Below, piece by piece: positions 52,341-63,439 of a stretch of 64,000 nucleotides of DNA. The notes under the pieces were generated by a model that saw only the letters and a list, made by a program, of their open reading frames with translations, did not search any database and was not told where the DNA came from. The translations under genes and the position numbers were made by a program. The DNA comes from Arenibacter hampyeongensis (GTDB lineage Bacteria; Bacteroidota; Bacteroidia; Flavobacteriales; Flavobacteriaceae), in assembly GCF_002909255.1 (NCBI RefSeq), contig NZ_PIOB01000006.1, forward strand, positions 224,455 through 288,454. Direction: 5' to 3'. Each line of letters opens with the position of its first letter. Within the stretch, counting starts at the first letter, position 1.

Positions 52341-54314
52341 TTACATTTCAAATTCTATGTGAACAGAGGTTCCGTTTCCAGCTTTCGTCTTTACGTCGAG
52401 CTTTCCCTTCAAAAAATCCACTCGGTGTTTTATATTTATCCATCCCATTCCTTTAGAACTATTTAATAGGCGAATATCAAAACCCTTGCCATCGTCTTCA
52501 ACAGTAATTGTCAATAAATTATCAGATTTTGTAACCTGGACAATCGCGTTTTTTGCTGCCGCATGTTTTAGCGTATTACTGATTAATTCTTGAATGATAC
52601 GGTATATTGTAATTGCTGTAGTATGCTCAAAGTAATGATTTTTCAACCCAATGGATTGGTAATTTATCTGTAGGGCCCCACTTTTGTTAATGCCTTTGCA
52701 ATAGTCTTCCAAAGCCGTATCCAATCCAAATCTCACCAACGATTCCGGCATCATATTGTGTGCCACCCTTCTCATTTCTTGAATTGAACTATCCAACATA
52801 TCCATACTCCGATCAAAAGCCAATTGATCATCTGGTTTCATTATGAGGTTGGATTTCATAGTTTGAAAAGAATATTTTATTCCGGAAAGCATGCCTCCCA
52901 ATCCATCGTGTAAATCCTTGGCCAAACGGGTTCGTTCCTGTTCCTCACCTTTTAGAACGGCTTCAGTTGCTGTTAGTTGTTTTTCTTTTTCCAATTCACT
53001 GATTCGTTGCTGATTAAGCTTCTGTTTATGGCTGTAATTTCTAAAAGCCAGAAAACTTATTGCAACAACCATGGCAATAGCACCAATTAACAAATAGTTC
53101 AAGGAATTCTTTTGTTGAATGGCCAGTTGATTGATTTTTTTTTCCGTCTCCAGATTATTGATTACGGTTTCTTTCTTTTCCGAATCAAATTTGGCTTCCA
53201 ATAAATTAATATTGGTTATACTTTTCTCACCAATAATAGAATCCTTGAGTATTTCGTACTGCTTGTAATACTCCAGTGCTTTCTGAAAATTCCTGGTTTT
53301 TTCCTTAAGTCCGGAAGCCCTTAAATACAGGTCTTTTAACTCATATTTTGAACCCAATTTTTGGGCCAGGTCTATGCCCTTCCAAATATACTTTTCGGTC
53401 TCAACATAATCCTCTAGGTCTAAATAAGCATCGGAAATACCCATATAGGCATACATTTCATATTCTGGGGCCAGTTTTTCTATTGAAAAATCGATGACCT
53501 TCCTGTAATACTCCAACGCCCGTGGGATGCATTTTTTAGCACCATAGACATCAGCCATTCCTAGCCAACCATCCAGAATAACTTCAAAATCATTGATCCG
53601 CAAGCCTATTTGCTCTATATCGGAATAGTTGGACAAAGCATCATCGTATTTTTTTAAATAGAGTTGTGCAGTGGCAATGTTTAGAGTAGAGGAAGAAATG
53701 GCATAGTCATTTTTTAATTCCTTCGCTATAATTAGTGATTTATTAGCGTAATCAAGTCCTTTAACATACTCCTTTAAATTGATGAAAATGGAAGCCAAAT
53801 TATTATTTGTAATACGTTGAAGTCTTTTGTCCCCAATCTCCTCGGCCAATTTCATAGCTTTGAGATAATATTCCGCGGCCGATTGAAAATCAGATAGATA
53901 ATGCCATTCACTACCCACATTTAAATTGGCTATGGCCAAATCCCCAATTGTTCCTATTTCCTCATAAATCCGTAATGCTTCCAAAGTTAGGTCCAGTGAT
54001 TCCCTGAATTTCCCTTGATCATTCAGGATTTCTATGGCATGGCTTGCGTAGGTGGCTTCCCCTTTTCTGTATCCAATCTCGGTGGAAAGATTCCTTGCCT
54101 TATTATAATAATACATGGCGGAATCCGGTCGGCTATTTTCAAATTTACTGCCATATTCGTAGTAATAGGCCACTGCAAGACTATCCTTCTCCAAAGATTT
54201 CGATTGACCTTCAGTACTATTGATTTCAGTACTTTGGGTAAATCCCAGCATGCCCAAAAACAGGGCTATGATACAGGGTTCAACGTATCTTATTTTTGAA
54301 ATCGGGCTTGGCAT
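52341..54314 (-). CDS. TPR-containing sensor histidine kinase
   Basis: A 657-residue kinase. An N-terminal hydrophobic segment (about 12-28) is followed by about seven to eight TPR-like repeats (about 45-370), one membrane helix (about 405-424; YLLIGAIAMVVAISFLAF), a coiled coil, HisKA_3 with ERTRLAKDLHDGLGGM (phospho-His near 472) and an HATPase domain (VEDDGKGFD, SKGMGWINIKHRVDF). TPR kinases of this layout are common in Bacteroidota, with the repeats outside the cytoplasm sensing an unknown partner. It is co-translated with the LuxR-type regulator. No fused ligand-binding domain gives its signal. Confidence 0.9.
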   Translation of the reverse strand: MPSPISKIRYVEPCIIALFLGMLGFTQSTEINSTEGQSKSLEKDSLAVAYYYEYGSKFENSRPDSAMYYYNKARNLSTEIGYRKGEATYASHAIEILNDQGKFRESLDLTLEALRIYEEIGTIGDLAIANLNVGSEWHYLSDFQSAAEYYLKAMKLAEEIGDKRLQRITNNNLASIFINLKEYVKGLDYANKSLIIAKELKNDYAISSSTLNIATAQLYLKKYDDALSNYSDIEQIGLRINDFEVILDGWLGMADVYGAKKCIPRALEYYRKVIDFSIEKLAPEYEMYAYMGISDAYLDLEDYVETEKYIWKGIDLAQKLGSKYELKDLYLRASGLKEKTRNFQKALEYYKQYEILKDSIIGEKSITNINLLEAKFDSEKKETVINNLETEKKINQLAIQQKNSLNYLLIGAIAMVVAISFLAFRNYSHKQKLNQQRISELEKEKQLTATEAVLKGEEQERTRLAKDLHDGLGGMLSGIKYSFQTMKSNLIMKPDDQLAFDRSMDMLDSSIQEMRRVAHNMMPESLVRFGLDTALEDYCKGINKSGALQINYQSIGLKNHYFEHTTAITIYRIIQELISNTLKHAAAKNAIVQVTKSDNLLTITVEDDGKGFDIRLLNSSKGMGWINIKHRVDFLKGKLDVKTKAGNGTSVHIEFEM

Positions 54315-54905
54315 ATATCATACAAATTATATCTCCAAATTACGGATTCAAAAGAATTAAATTGCTCCTGTTTTTCCATGATTTTTTATTGAAAAATCCT
54401 AAATATTACGCTTTGCCGGGATTGTTGAATATTTTAACAGTATTTATATTTTCCACTCACACACAGAACGGTTATTTATACTGAAAGTCAACCACGTTTT
54501 CCATTAAAATTACAATTAATTAGGATTGAAATTACATTAAGTATTGGAATACAAAATGATTGATTGTGTACAAAATAACTGCAACAAAATATTAATTTTT
54601 GGACGTTATACAGCTAGTTCAACAAACTTGATTTCGGTACTACAATGCATCCTTTGATCACCTAAAACCCTTTTAATTTATCGGTCCAAGTTTTAGGTGT
54701 GCATCCCTAATTAAACATTGAAATTATGGTGATAGTTTGTCATTCACCACAAGAAAATACAGTTTCACAACAAAACAGTAGCGGCGGTCGGTATATAAGA
54801 AAAATAGCTGCAATATATTGAACTCCTGTCCCGTTATAAGGTCTTTCCTACAAGATGGAATTAAAAGCACTAATTAATTGCAATTATAATATAAGGGGCA
54901 ACATC
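54315..54905. other. 591-base divergent region before the adhesin gene
   Basis: AT-rich sequence between the kinase and the adhesin, with promoters for both. A perfect 10-base inverted repeat CACCTAAAAC (54659-54668) and GTTTTAGGTG (54690-54699) encloses 21 bases. A full TAnnTTTG box was not found near either start. A longer frame beginning at 54855 lacks a signal peptide at its N-terminus. No other gene is seen. Confidence 0.5.
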
Positions 54906-57900
54906 ATGATAAAATCGACCGCAAAACTATTACTGCTAATCCTGTTGTTTAGTTTTAACGCTTGGAATAGTACAGCTCAAATTTCCAGTAGTTTACAGAA
55001 TACCAATTTCAATTCCTGTGGTAGTAACTTACCCCAATCCGAACTAAATCTTGGAAATTTGGTTTTGACCGAGGCCTTGGCTACCGATTTTGGAACTGGT
55101 ACTTACACATTTTATTTACAGGCACCAACCAATTTTACAATCAACGCCACTACCATACTTAAATCGGGGACCGATATTTCCAGTGCCATGGTAGTCCAAG
55201 ATCCGGGCAATGCTTCTAGATTGCAGGTGACACTTACCGTCAATGCCCAAACTACCACGGATATAATTACAATTGAAAATGTTAGAATACAACTAATTCC
55301 AAGTTCCACTACTACAGATGGGAATTTGAAATATATTTTAAATGGGAATGCCAATAAAATTAATGCACTTGTAGATGCCCAAAACTTAGCTGCCATTTCA
55401 TTCACTGCACTAACAGGAGGTACGGGTGTAAACCAACAAGTTTGTACCATCAACGACGTACAGAATATTAGTATTACGGGGTCTAACATAACCCAAACAA
55501 GAACCTTTGCATGGGAAAAAAATGTAAACGGGACCTGGACTGCCATAGCCAATTCCAATACGGAAATTTTGGTGGTAGACAAGCCATCGTTCCCAAATGG
55601 AGTAAGTAGATACCGACGTTTAACCACCTTTACTTTATATGGCCAGCCATGTACTCAAATTAGCTCGACTGCAACCATCACAGTTAATGAAATATATCCT
55701 GGAAGTATTACGGATGGTACCGGTCAAACTGTTTGTGCTACCCAAATTCCCGCACAATTAAGTACCTCTGGCGATGTGGCGGTAACCCCCACGGGAACCA
55801 CAACCTATCAATGGTATAAAAACGATTCAGGCCCATGGGACCTAATCCCGGGAGCAACAGATAATTTCTATCAACCCACTGCTTTATCCGTAACCACTTC
55901 ATTTAAAAGAAGGGTCACCAACGTCTTAAACGGATTTAGCTGTTTTAAAGAAACACCTGCCGTCTCTATAATTGTAAATTCCGCAGTTTTAGGCGGTACT
56001 GCCACAAATCAAAATATATGTTCTCTAAGCGATCTACAATTGTTAACGATAAACAATGGAGAGAACAATGGAACCTATCAATGGCAAAAACGCAGTGGAA
56101 GTAACTGGGTAAACATTAGTGGTGCCACTTTAAGTACCTATAATGCCAGTTCCAACTTAAATCCGGGTACTGAAGAATTTAGAAGGGTTACCACCGTGTC
56201 AGGAGCAAGCTGCCAGGGCATTAGTACAGTTGCTACAATAACCTATACCAATTTTGGGGTAGGAAGTATTGCTGGTGCCGAAACCGTATGTTACAATGCT
56301 GCTCCAAATACTTTAACATCGGACGCCAATGCTACCGGAACAGGCACAATTTCCTATAAATGGGAACGATTTAATGGAAGTTCTTGGACTACAATTTCCG
56401 GAGCCAACAATGCGGAATATCAACCAACCTCCCTTACCCAAACAACAACTTATAGAAGACAGGATAATATACTCTTAAACGGATATACTTGTTCCGATTA
56501 TACCAATGAAATTATAATTACAGTTCTCAGCCAAATTAATGGAGGTACTTCAAGTGCATCCCAAACGATTTGCGCAGGGGAAATTCCGAGTTCCATATCT
56601 GTAAGCGGTGGTACAGCGGCAGGCCCAAACATAACCTTTCAATGGCAATCGGCCACTACGGGTAATTTCACAAATATAAGCGGGGAAACCAATGCCACAT
56701 ATAGCTTCGCCAGTGCACCATCTGTAACTACGAAATATAGAAGACAAACCATAATTACCAATAATTCCAAAGTCTGTTTGCAGAATTCTACAGAGAGTAG
56801 CGTTTTTGTAAACTCCTTGAATACGGGAGTAATCGGAAATGACCAGGATGTTTGTGCTGGGCAGGCACCTAGTACTTTGGTGAATATATCCAACACTACA
56901 GCGGCAGGGAATATAACCTATACCTGGGAATCATCAACGGACAACGGTGTAAATTGGAATGTTATAGCATTAGCAACTGGTGCTACGTATACTCCAGGGG
57001 TTCTTGCGGTATCCACCAAATATAGAAGATTGGATACAACCACCTTGAATGCAAAAGTTTGCTCCAACTATACCAACATTGTAACCATAAATGTAGCAGG
57101 TGCCATCTCTGGAGGGGAAGGATCTACAGACCAGGTGGTATGTGTGGATGAAACACCAGCAACAATTACTGTTGCCAACGGTACAGCTGCGGGAGTAGGG
57201 GTGAATTTTCAATGGTATTCCTCCTTGGACAACCTAAACTACACGGTCATAACTGGAGAAACTGGAGAGAGTCTAAGCTTTTCTTCAGGGTTGGCGGCAT
57301 CTACCTATTTCAGAAGAAATGTGACTTCCACCAACAATGGAAATACTTGTGAAGCTTCAAGCCTTCCTACATTGGTAACATTAATTTCACTGTCGGCAGG
57401 AACAATTGCCCAAACACAAACGGTATGTGGGTCAGGAAATATTCCACCCATTACCAGTACGGCCGATGCCACATCAAACGGTACAATTACCTATACTTGG
57501 CAAAGTTCATTGGATGGCAATTCATGGTCCGATATTGCAAGTACCAATCAGTCTACTTATACGCCGATAAACACCAATGAATTGGCAACCTATTTTAGAA
57601 GAAAAGCCACTGCTACATTGCAAAGTACCGCTTGCGAAGCAATAACTCAACCGGTAATAGTGTATGTAAATAAATTTGACAATGCACCTAGCCATAATAT
57701 CACATTCTCCACAGGGGGAACAGGTAGTACGGAAGTTTGCAATTCGGGAGATCCACAACCCTTTAGTACCAACTTTCAATTGATTGCTTCTGGAACTTTG
57801 ACCTATCAATGGCAAAATTCCAATGACAACATCACTTTTAACGATATTTCTGGAGCTACTTCCATTTCCTTTGATCCTCCTGTGGTTACCCAAGATATTT

Positions 57901-60900
57901 ACTATAGAAGAATAAGTACTTCTACCTTAAATGGAGTTCAATGTTCTGTAACCAGTAACGTATTGGAAATAATCAACGGAGGCAATGCCACAGGGGGAGA
58001 AATTGGTACTACTCACGCTAATGGGGTAATCATTAATCCATATGAGGAAGTAATATGTGAAGGAAACGACCCCAGCTTAATTCAAGAATTGACCGCTTCA
58101 ACCGGACAGACCTTAACCTATCAATGGTATGCCAATGGAGCATTGATTCCCGGAGCAACGGCAACCAGCTATGACCCCCCAGCCAACCAAACATTTACAA
58201 AAACTTTTATTAGAACTACCACTAGCACCGATATTTCCGGAGTGGAATGTACAGTAGATAGCAACCCTGTTGTGGTCTTGGTGCCACAGGCCAGAAGTTT
58301 AGGAAATTCTATAACTATTTGCTATAATTCCATGGCCCCAACACTAGGAAACCCTAGTGCTATTGAAGGACTTCCATATTTAACTTTTCAATGGTACGAA
58401 TCGAACGATGGAACTACCTTTTCACAAATAACCGGAGCAACCAGTGAAACCTATGCACCAGGAATCGCCTTTACAGCCGACAAATGGTACCGTAGGGATT
58501 ACCAAGCTACTGTGGACTTGGTTGTATGCGATCCCTCCTATACTCCAAGTAATGTTATTAGAATTCGTGTGAATGACGTGGATGGTGGTACCATTTCAGG
58601 GGACGATAAAATATGCTTTGGAGATGACCCTGCCATATTGGGCAATACCGTTGACGGTACTGCAGAAGGGGTATTAAGATACCAGTGGTATTCATCGGAA
58701 GATAATAGTAATTGGGGCGTAATAAATGGTGCAGTAAATAGTACCTATGATCCAATTGCAGGAAGCTTTCCTACCACTTATTTTAAAAGGACCACCTTCT
58801 CAACATTGAACAATGTGGTTTGTTCCGAAGATAGCAATACCGTAGTGGTGCAGGTTACAGAACCACTATTGGCAGGAACATTGACCAATGACCAAACTAT
58901 CTGTGAAGGGCTTGTACCAGCGGCATTAACTGTATCGGGCGGGAGTACATTTGTAGATCAAACCTATAATTGGTATTCATCCCCAAATGGCACAACATGG
59001 ACGGATCTTGCTGTAAGCTCGGCTTCCTATACACCTCCAATTCCATCCGGAACAATGTTTTACAAAAGGTCTATTACCAGAACTTCATTGGTAGACCAGA
59101 CCTGTGTTGTTGAGACCAACTCTATTAAAGTTACCCTTAATGATGTTTACGCCGGTAAAATAACGAACAATCAATCGGTTTGCGAGGGAGGTCAGCCTTT
59201 GGCCATTGTGGAACAGGAATCGGCAACAGGTGCGGGCGTACTCAGCTATCAGTGGTGGTCTTCCCCGGATAACCAAACCTATGCTCCGGTAGCTGGCGCC
59301 ACACAGCCCAATTACACCCCTCCAAGTACCCTAACTACCTCTACTTACTTTAAAAGAGTTGTTACTAGTACAGTGAACGGTGTTGCCTGTGCGGATGAAA
59401 CTTCTCCTAAAATTGTAACTGTAATACCCTATGCCATTATAAATAATGATGCCATCATTGCCAACGACATTACCAATGTTAGTTGTAATGGAGGAAATGA
59501 CGGTAGTATTGTAATCCCTAATGGAAGGATCACAGGAGGTAACACGGCCCAAAAGCAAATAAATACCATTTCCCTTTTTGGAACTCCAACTTTAGGCAAT
59601 ACCTATAGTATAATTATCGATAGCAAGGTCTATGATCACCAAGTTACCCTGAACGGTCTTAATCAGCCGCAGGATAACAATGAGGTAGCTGCCGCACTTG
59701 TACAGAAAATAACTTCTGCAACCGGCGCAAACTTAAGTCCAGCCATAGCAACAAACAATTTCCATGAAATTATATTGACGGCCAAAGTTGCCGGGATTGG
59801 ATTTACAGCCTTTGTTAGTACTGGAACGGACCCCAATGTCAGTGCCTCAAATGTTATTACCCAACCAAATTCGGTTGCCAATACTTATGTATGGTCCAAA
59901 ATTGGGGATAACAGCTTTACGGCATCCACATTAAGTATTAGCAATCTAACAGCGGGAGTATACCAATTAACGGTATACAACGAATTTTGCGGTACTACAT
60001 CCTCACCATTCGTGGTATCGGAGCCTGAGATTTTAATTTTGACCATTGGAGACACATGTAATACGGCCATTACTGCCACTAGTACTGGAGGGATCGCACC
60101 TTTTACCTATACTCTTACTAGGCCCAATGGTACAACTCTGGTACAGACATCCAACAATCCAAATATTACCTATACCAATTTAATCGGTGGATCTACTTAC
60201 AACATAAGTGTACAGGATGCCTCGTGTGGAATACAGGAATCGCAATCCGTAACCTTGCCCATGGGGCTACAATTTGATCAAGCTTCCGTGGTGGTTGAAA
60301 ACGCCACTTGTTATGGCCAAAATGATGGTAGCATTAGTTTAAACAGTGGAGCTACAACAGTAACTGGGGGATATCCTCCATATAACTTTAGCTGGACCGG
60401 CCCCAATAATGCCAACTTTACCACAGAAAATATCACCAATTTGGCACCTGGGGTGTACGTACTATCCGTAACGGACCAACTTGGATGTTCCACAACCTAT
60501 ACTGCAAATGTGGCATCAAAAGCCCAATTGGAAATCAGTAGTGTTCAGGTTATCAACCAGCAATTACAATGTGCCGGTGATGCCAATGCTGAAATAAGTA
60601 TACAGATAAGTTCTGATCCTAGCAGCCAATTACAAATAAACTGGTACAAAAACGGAACAAGTTATTCTACCAATAATACTAGTCTAACCAATTTGGGAGG
60701 AGGAAGCTATGAAGTAGTGATAATAGATACAAACAGCGATCCAAATACTCCATGTACGGTTAGACAGACTTTTGTGATAACTGCTCCAACCGTATTTAGT
60801 GCTACAGAGGTTACTAATGGAAACACAAGCTGTGTGGATGCCAACACTGGTCGGGATTTTACTTTTAGGGTTCAGGGAGGTACAGCACCTTTTCAATATT

Positions 60901-62438
60901 CAGTTGATAGCGGAACACCTGTCATCTTTAGTAGTGCACAAACCACTATTAGCGCCCTTTCCAATAACAGCCATGTTATAGAAGTAACCGATGCCAACCA
61001 ATGTGTTGTACAAACGTTTACAATGGAGAGTTATGAGCCTATGGATTATTCCGGTGCCAAATCTTACACCATTCCACCTTGTGAAGTAGGTTATTCATTT
61101 AGCTTGAATACCAATTTGATTACGGGAGGAAAACCGTTTATGGACACTAGTAACAACCCATATTACCTATACGATTGGAGAGGTCCCAACAATTTTGTGG
61201 CTCAGGATATCACCAGTTTTGATGCTGTGCCAGGTTCTTACTTTTTAACAATAACCGATAGTAATGACTGTTCCTCTCAGGAAATTGAATTTACCTTTAA
61301 CACTACTTATACCCCAATTGTTGTAAATAGGACAATAACCCCAGTAAGCTGTGGAGCTACCAATGATGGGGCTATTTCCATTGCAATAAGTGGGGGTCTT
61401 AGACCTTACAATATTGTATGGGAAAAAGAGGTAGCTGGTACTGCTAACAATCCGGACCCTGTCTTTACCCCTTTAGGTCAAAACATAACACAATTAAGTG
61501 GCTTGGAAGAGGGAAGATTAAGACTTACCGTTAGAAGCAATATAAGTGGATGTAACAATGGTGATCAATCCTATTACTTTCAGGAAATCATAACTATCAA
61601 TAAAGCTCAATCGCTTCAACTGTTGGACGGACCTTATTTGGATCAATCCCTATGCTTGGGCAATCCAGGTAGTATTTCGGTTTCAGTTTTTAATAGTCAA
61701 CCAGGCGATTTAAGCTTCTACTACGAAAATGCACTTGTACCGTCTGTTAAAACTGGTACGAATACATATTCCGTTCAAATTGGCAATCCATTGGACAACG
61801 CCACCCTAAATGTAGTAAATGATCAAGGTTGTGGAATTACAATGCCTATAAGTGCGGGTGTCACAGATCCTGCATTTTCATATACATCTGACGAATACGA
61901 AATAACAGGTCTACTAATGGCCAAGGAGGAGATTAGATTCAGCATAACCAGTGAACCTGGATATGGCAATGCTTCATGGGATTTTGGGGATGGAAGTCCA
62001 ATAATTAACGTAGACCCAACTACAGACGGTATTATGACCACACACGCATATAGTTACCCTGGTATTTTTACCGCAACCCTAACTTTATTTAACGACGAAG
62101 GTTGTAGTAAAACTGTGGAACAGAGCCTACAGGTAGGTAATGGTTACGACGTAATGTTCCCTAATGTGTTCTCAGCGAATGCCGATGGAATAAATGATTA
62201 CTTCCAGGGAGAATTTACTGGAATGGCTTCATTTACTTTTCAAATTTATGATATGTGGGGTTCATTGGTTTACAGTGTAGGCTATGACTTTGACAATATG
62301 CCAGTAAATTGGGGATGGAACGGTAATTACAGTTCAGGCAAACCCTATAAAAATACGTCTTTCCGATATTTATTTGTTGGAACAACCAAAGACAACAAAC
62401 AAATAACCAAAACCGGCGAAGCCTCAATATTACGCTAG
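54906..62438 (+). CDS. giant repeat adhesin exported by T9SS (type B sorting domain)
   Basis: A 2510-residue secreted protein. The start at ATG 54906 gives a clean signal peptide ending WNSTAQ. After an N-terminal domain (about 25-170) come about 14 Ig-like repeats of about 87-107 residues (about 175-1510). Each opens with a QxxC-type motif such as SQTICAGEIP and has a YQW core, a YRR strand and a second cysteine. SprB-like repeats follow (about 1520-2330; NVSCNGGNDGSI, ENATCYGQNDGSIS, VSCGATNDGAIS), then a PKD domain (about 2335-2410; ASWDFGDGSP, HAYSYPGIFTATL) and the gliding-motility-associated C-terminal domain (MFPNVFSANADGINDYFQ), the T9SS type B signal. It resembles SprB-class surface adhesins. 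The PorP/SprF gene follows after 2 bases. Confidence 0.88.
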   Translation: MIKSTAKLLLLILLFSFNAWNSTAQISSSLQNTNFNSCGSNLPQSELNLGNLVLTEALATDFGTGTYTFYLQAPTNFTINATTILKSGTDISSAMVVQDPGNASRLQVTLTVNAQTTTDIITIENVRIQLIPSSTTTDGNLKYILNGNANKINALVDAQNLAAISFTALTGGTGVNQQVCTINDVQNISITGSNITQTRTFAWEKNVNGTWTAIANSNTEILVVDKPSFPNGVSRYRRLTTFTLYGQPCTQISSTATITVNEIYPGSITDGTGQTVCATQIPAQLSTSGDVAVTPTGTTTYQWYKNDSGPWDLIPGATDNFYQPTALSVTTSFKRRVTNVLNGFSCFKETPAVSIIVNSAVLGGTATNQNICSLSDLQLLTINNGENNGTYQWQKRSGSNWVNISGATLSTYNASSNLNPGTEEFRRVTTVSGASCQGISTVATITYTNFGVGSIAGAETVCYNAAPNTLTSDANATGTGTISYKWERFNGSSWTTISGANNAEYQPTSLTQTTTYRRQDNILLNGYTCSDYTNEIIITVLSQINGGTSSASQTICAGEIPSSISVSGGTAAGPNITFQWQSATTGNFTNISGETNATYSFASAPSVTTKYRRQTIITNNSKVCLQNSTESSVFVNSLNTGVIGNDQDVCAGQAPSTLVNISNTTAAGNITYTWESSTDNGVNWNVIALATGATYTPGVLAVSTKYRRLDTTTLNAKVCSNYTNIVTINVAGAISGGEGSTDQVVCVDETPATITVANGTAAGVGVNFQWYSSLDNLNYTVITGETGESLSFSSGLAASTYFRRNVTSTNNGNTCEASSLPTLVTLISLSAGTIAQTQTVCGSGNIPPITSTADATSNGTITYTWQSSLDGNSWSDIASTNQSTYTPINTNELATYFRRKATATLQSTACEAITQPVIVYVNKFDNAPSHNITFSTGGTGSTEVCNSGDPQPFSTNFQLIASGTLTYQWQNSNDNITFNDISGATSISFDPPVVTQDIYYRRISTSTLNGVQCSVTSNVLEIINGGNATGGEIGTTHANGVIINPYEEVICEGNDPSLIQELTASTGQTLTYQWYANGALIPGATATSYDPPANQTFTKTFIRTTTSTDISGVECTVDSNPVVVLVPQARSLGNSITICYNSMAPTLGNPSAIEGLPYLTFQWYESNDGTTFSQITGATSETYAPGIAFTADKWYRRDYQATVDLVVCDPSYTPSNVIRIRVNDVDGGTISGDDKICFGDDPAILGNTVDGTAEGVLRYQWYSSEDNSNWGVINGAVNSTYDPIAGSFPTTYFKRTTFSTLNNVVCSEDSNTVVVQVTEPLLAGTLTNDQTICEGLVPAALTVSGGSTFVDQTYNWYSSPNGTTWTDLAVSSASYTPPIPSGTMFYKRSITRTSLVDQTCVVETNSIKVTLNDVYAGKITNNQSVCEGGQPLAIVEQESATGAGVLSYQWWSSPDNQTYAPVAGATQPNYTPPSTLTTSTYFKRVVTSTVNGVACADETSPKIVTVIPYAIINNDAIIANDITNVSCNGGNDGSIVIPNGRITGGNTAQKQINTISLFGTPTLGNTYSIIIDSKVYDHQVTLNGLNQPQDNNEVAAALVQKITSATGANLSPAIATNNFHEIILTAKVAGIGFTAFVSTGTDPNVSASNVITQPNSVANTYVWSKIGDNSFTASTLSISNLTAGVYQLTVYNEFCGTTSSPFVVSEPEILILTIGDTCNTAITATSTGGIAPFTYTLTRPNGTTLVQTSNNPNITYTNLIGGSTYNISVQDASCGIQESQSVTLPMGLQFDQASVVVENATCYGQNDGSISLNSGATTVTGGYPPYNFSWTGPNNANFTTENITNLAPGVYVLSVTDQLGCSTTYTANVASKAQLEISSVQVINQQLQCAGDANAEISIQISSDPSSQLQINWYKNGTSYSTNNTSLTNLGGGSYEVVIIDTNSDPNTPCTVRQTFVITAPTVFSATEVTNGNTSCVDANTGRDFTFRVQGGTAPFQYSVDSGTPVIFSSAQTTISALSNNSHVIEVTDANQCVVQTFTMESYEPMDYSGAKSYTIPPCEVGYSFSLNTNLITGGKPFMDTSNNPYYLYDWRGPNNFVAQDITSFDAVPGSYFLTITDSNDCSSQEIEFTFNTTYTPIVVNRTITPVSCGATNDGAISIAISGGLRPYNIVWEKEVAGTANNPDPVFTPLGQNITQLSGLEEGRLRLTVRSNISGCNNGDQSYYFQEIITINKAQSLQLLDGPYLDQSLCLGNPGSISVSVFNSQPGDLSFYYENALVPSVKTGTNTYSVQIGNPLDNATLNVVNDQGCGITMPISAGVTDPAFSYTSDEYEITGLLMAKEEIRFSITSEPGYGNASWDFGDGSPIINVDPTTDGIMTTHAYSYPGIFTATLTLFNDEGCSKTVEQSLQVGNGYDVMFPNVFSANADGINDYFQGEFTGMASFTFQIYDMWGSLVYSVGYDFDNMPVNWGWNGNYSSGKPYKNTSFRYLFVGTTKDNKQITKTGEASILR

Positions 62439-62440
62439 AG

Positions 62441-63439
62441 ATGAAAAAACTTAATTTTATAATCCTCCTACTAATTCTAATTTCAGTGGGGGTCAATGCC
62501 CAGGAGAAATTCGTCCACAACCTTAGTAAGGTGCCGGCATCCTTAAACCCCAGTTTTCATGCCTTTAAAGACAAGACAAGGATTGGGGTACTGGCTGAAT
62601 TTGCAAGTCAAAATCAAGGTACGCAATCCCAGCACAAATACGCCTTTGGCTCAACTTCTTTTGAAGAATACAATTTTCAATTGGGATTGGATTTGTTCAA
62701 TAATAATTTGAACAACTCCGGATTTAACTATACTTCGGCAGCGCTAAGTTATATGTACAAATTGGTACTGAAGAACGATTGGATCCTATATCCCGGAATA
62801 ACGGCAGCCTATAGCAACTATAGGTACGATTTCAACAATCTTACCTTTCAGGATCAAATTAACATATTTACGGGGCAGATCAGTGCCAATACCATTGATC
62901 CCATTACCGCCTCAGAAAATATAGGGTATTTGGATATGGGAGCTTCAGTTTTGATACATAATGATATTAATATGCTCTTTGGACTATCCCTAAAACATTT
63001 GAATCAACCCAGAATCTCATCAAAACAGAGCGAAAATAATGTGAATTTAAATATGCTTATTTCAGGGCAGTTCGGATACGAATTGAACATCAATAAATAT
63101 GGTCAGGCCAAATTACCCGAATACTCATACCTATACTTGTTCAATGCAGTATCTGTACAAGGTCCAAATACAAGATTCGATTTTTATCAGGATTTTACCC
63201 TCGGTAATTTTAGTGTTGGTATAAATGAGCATCTTAATTATATGGAAAACGCTTCGTTCTCCGAAATAGGATTTGCTACCAGCCTTACCCTTGAGACTTT
63301 TGAATTTGGATTAAACTATAGGGTGCCATTTGGTGGTGAGGCCAAACAGATTATTCCCAATTCCTTGGAACTATTCTTAGTCTTTGATATCTCGAGATTT
63401 AAGGAGCGTAGAAGATCGGATTATAGTAAGTTTTATTAA
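62441..63439 (+). CDS. PorP/SprF-family T9SS outer-membrane protein
   Basis: A 332-residue protein with a signal peptide ending VGVNAQE. The chain is made of amphipathic beta strands. The early SLNPSFHAFKDKTRIGVLAEF segment (about 30-50) and the late LGLNYRVPFGG-like segment (about 295) match the PorP/SprF family. SprF is needed to export SprB in Flavobacterium johnsoniae; by analogy this protein should handle the adhesin encoded just upstream. It starts 2 bases after that gene's stop, so the pair is one operon, as is usual for type B CTD substrates. The C-terminal SRFKERRRSDYSKFY tail is basic. Confidence 0.88.
   Translation: MKKLNFIILLLILISVGVNAQEKFVHNLSKVPASLNPSFHAFKDKTRIGVLAEFASQNQGTQSQHKYAFGSTSFEEYNFQLGLDLFNNNLNNSGFNYTSAALSYMYKLVLKNDWILYPGITAAYSNYRYDFNNLTFQDQINIFTGQISANTIDPITASENIGYLDMGASVLIHNDINMLFGLSLKHLNQPRISSKQSENNVNLNMLISGQFGYELNINKYGQAKLPEYSYLYLFNAVSVQGPNTRFDFYQDFTLGNFSVGINEHLNYMENASFSEIGFATSLTLETFEFGLNYRVPFGGEAKQIIPNSLELFLVFDISRFKERRRSDYSKFY

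Noticed and set aside
55434..59430. CRISPR-like periodicity of about 285 bases
   Set aside because: The period comes from protein repeats in the adhesin; DNA copies are divergent and in frame.
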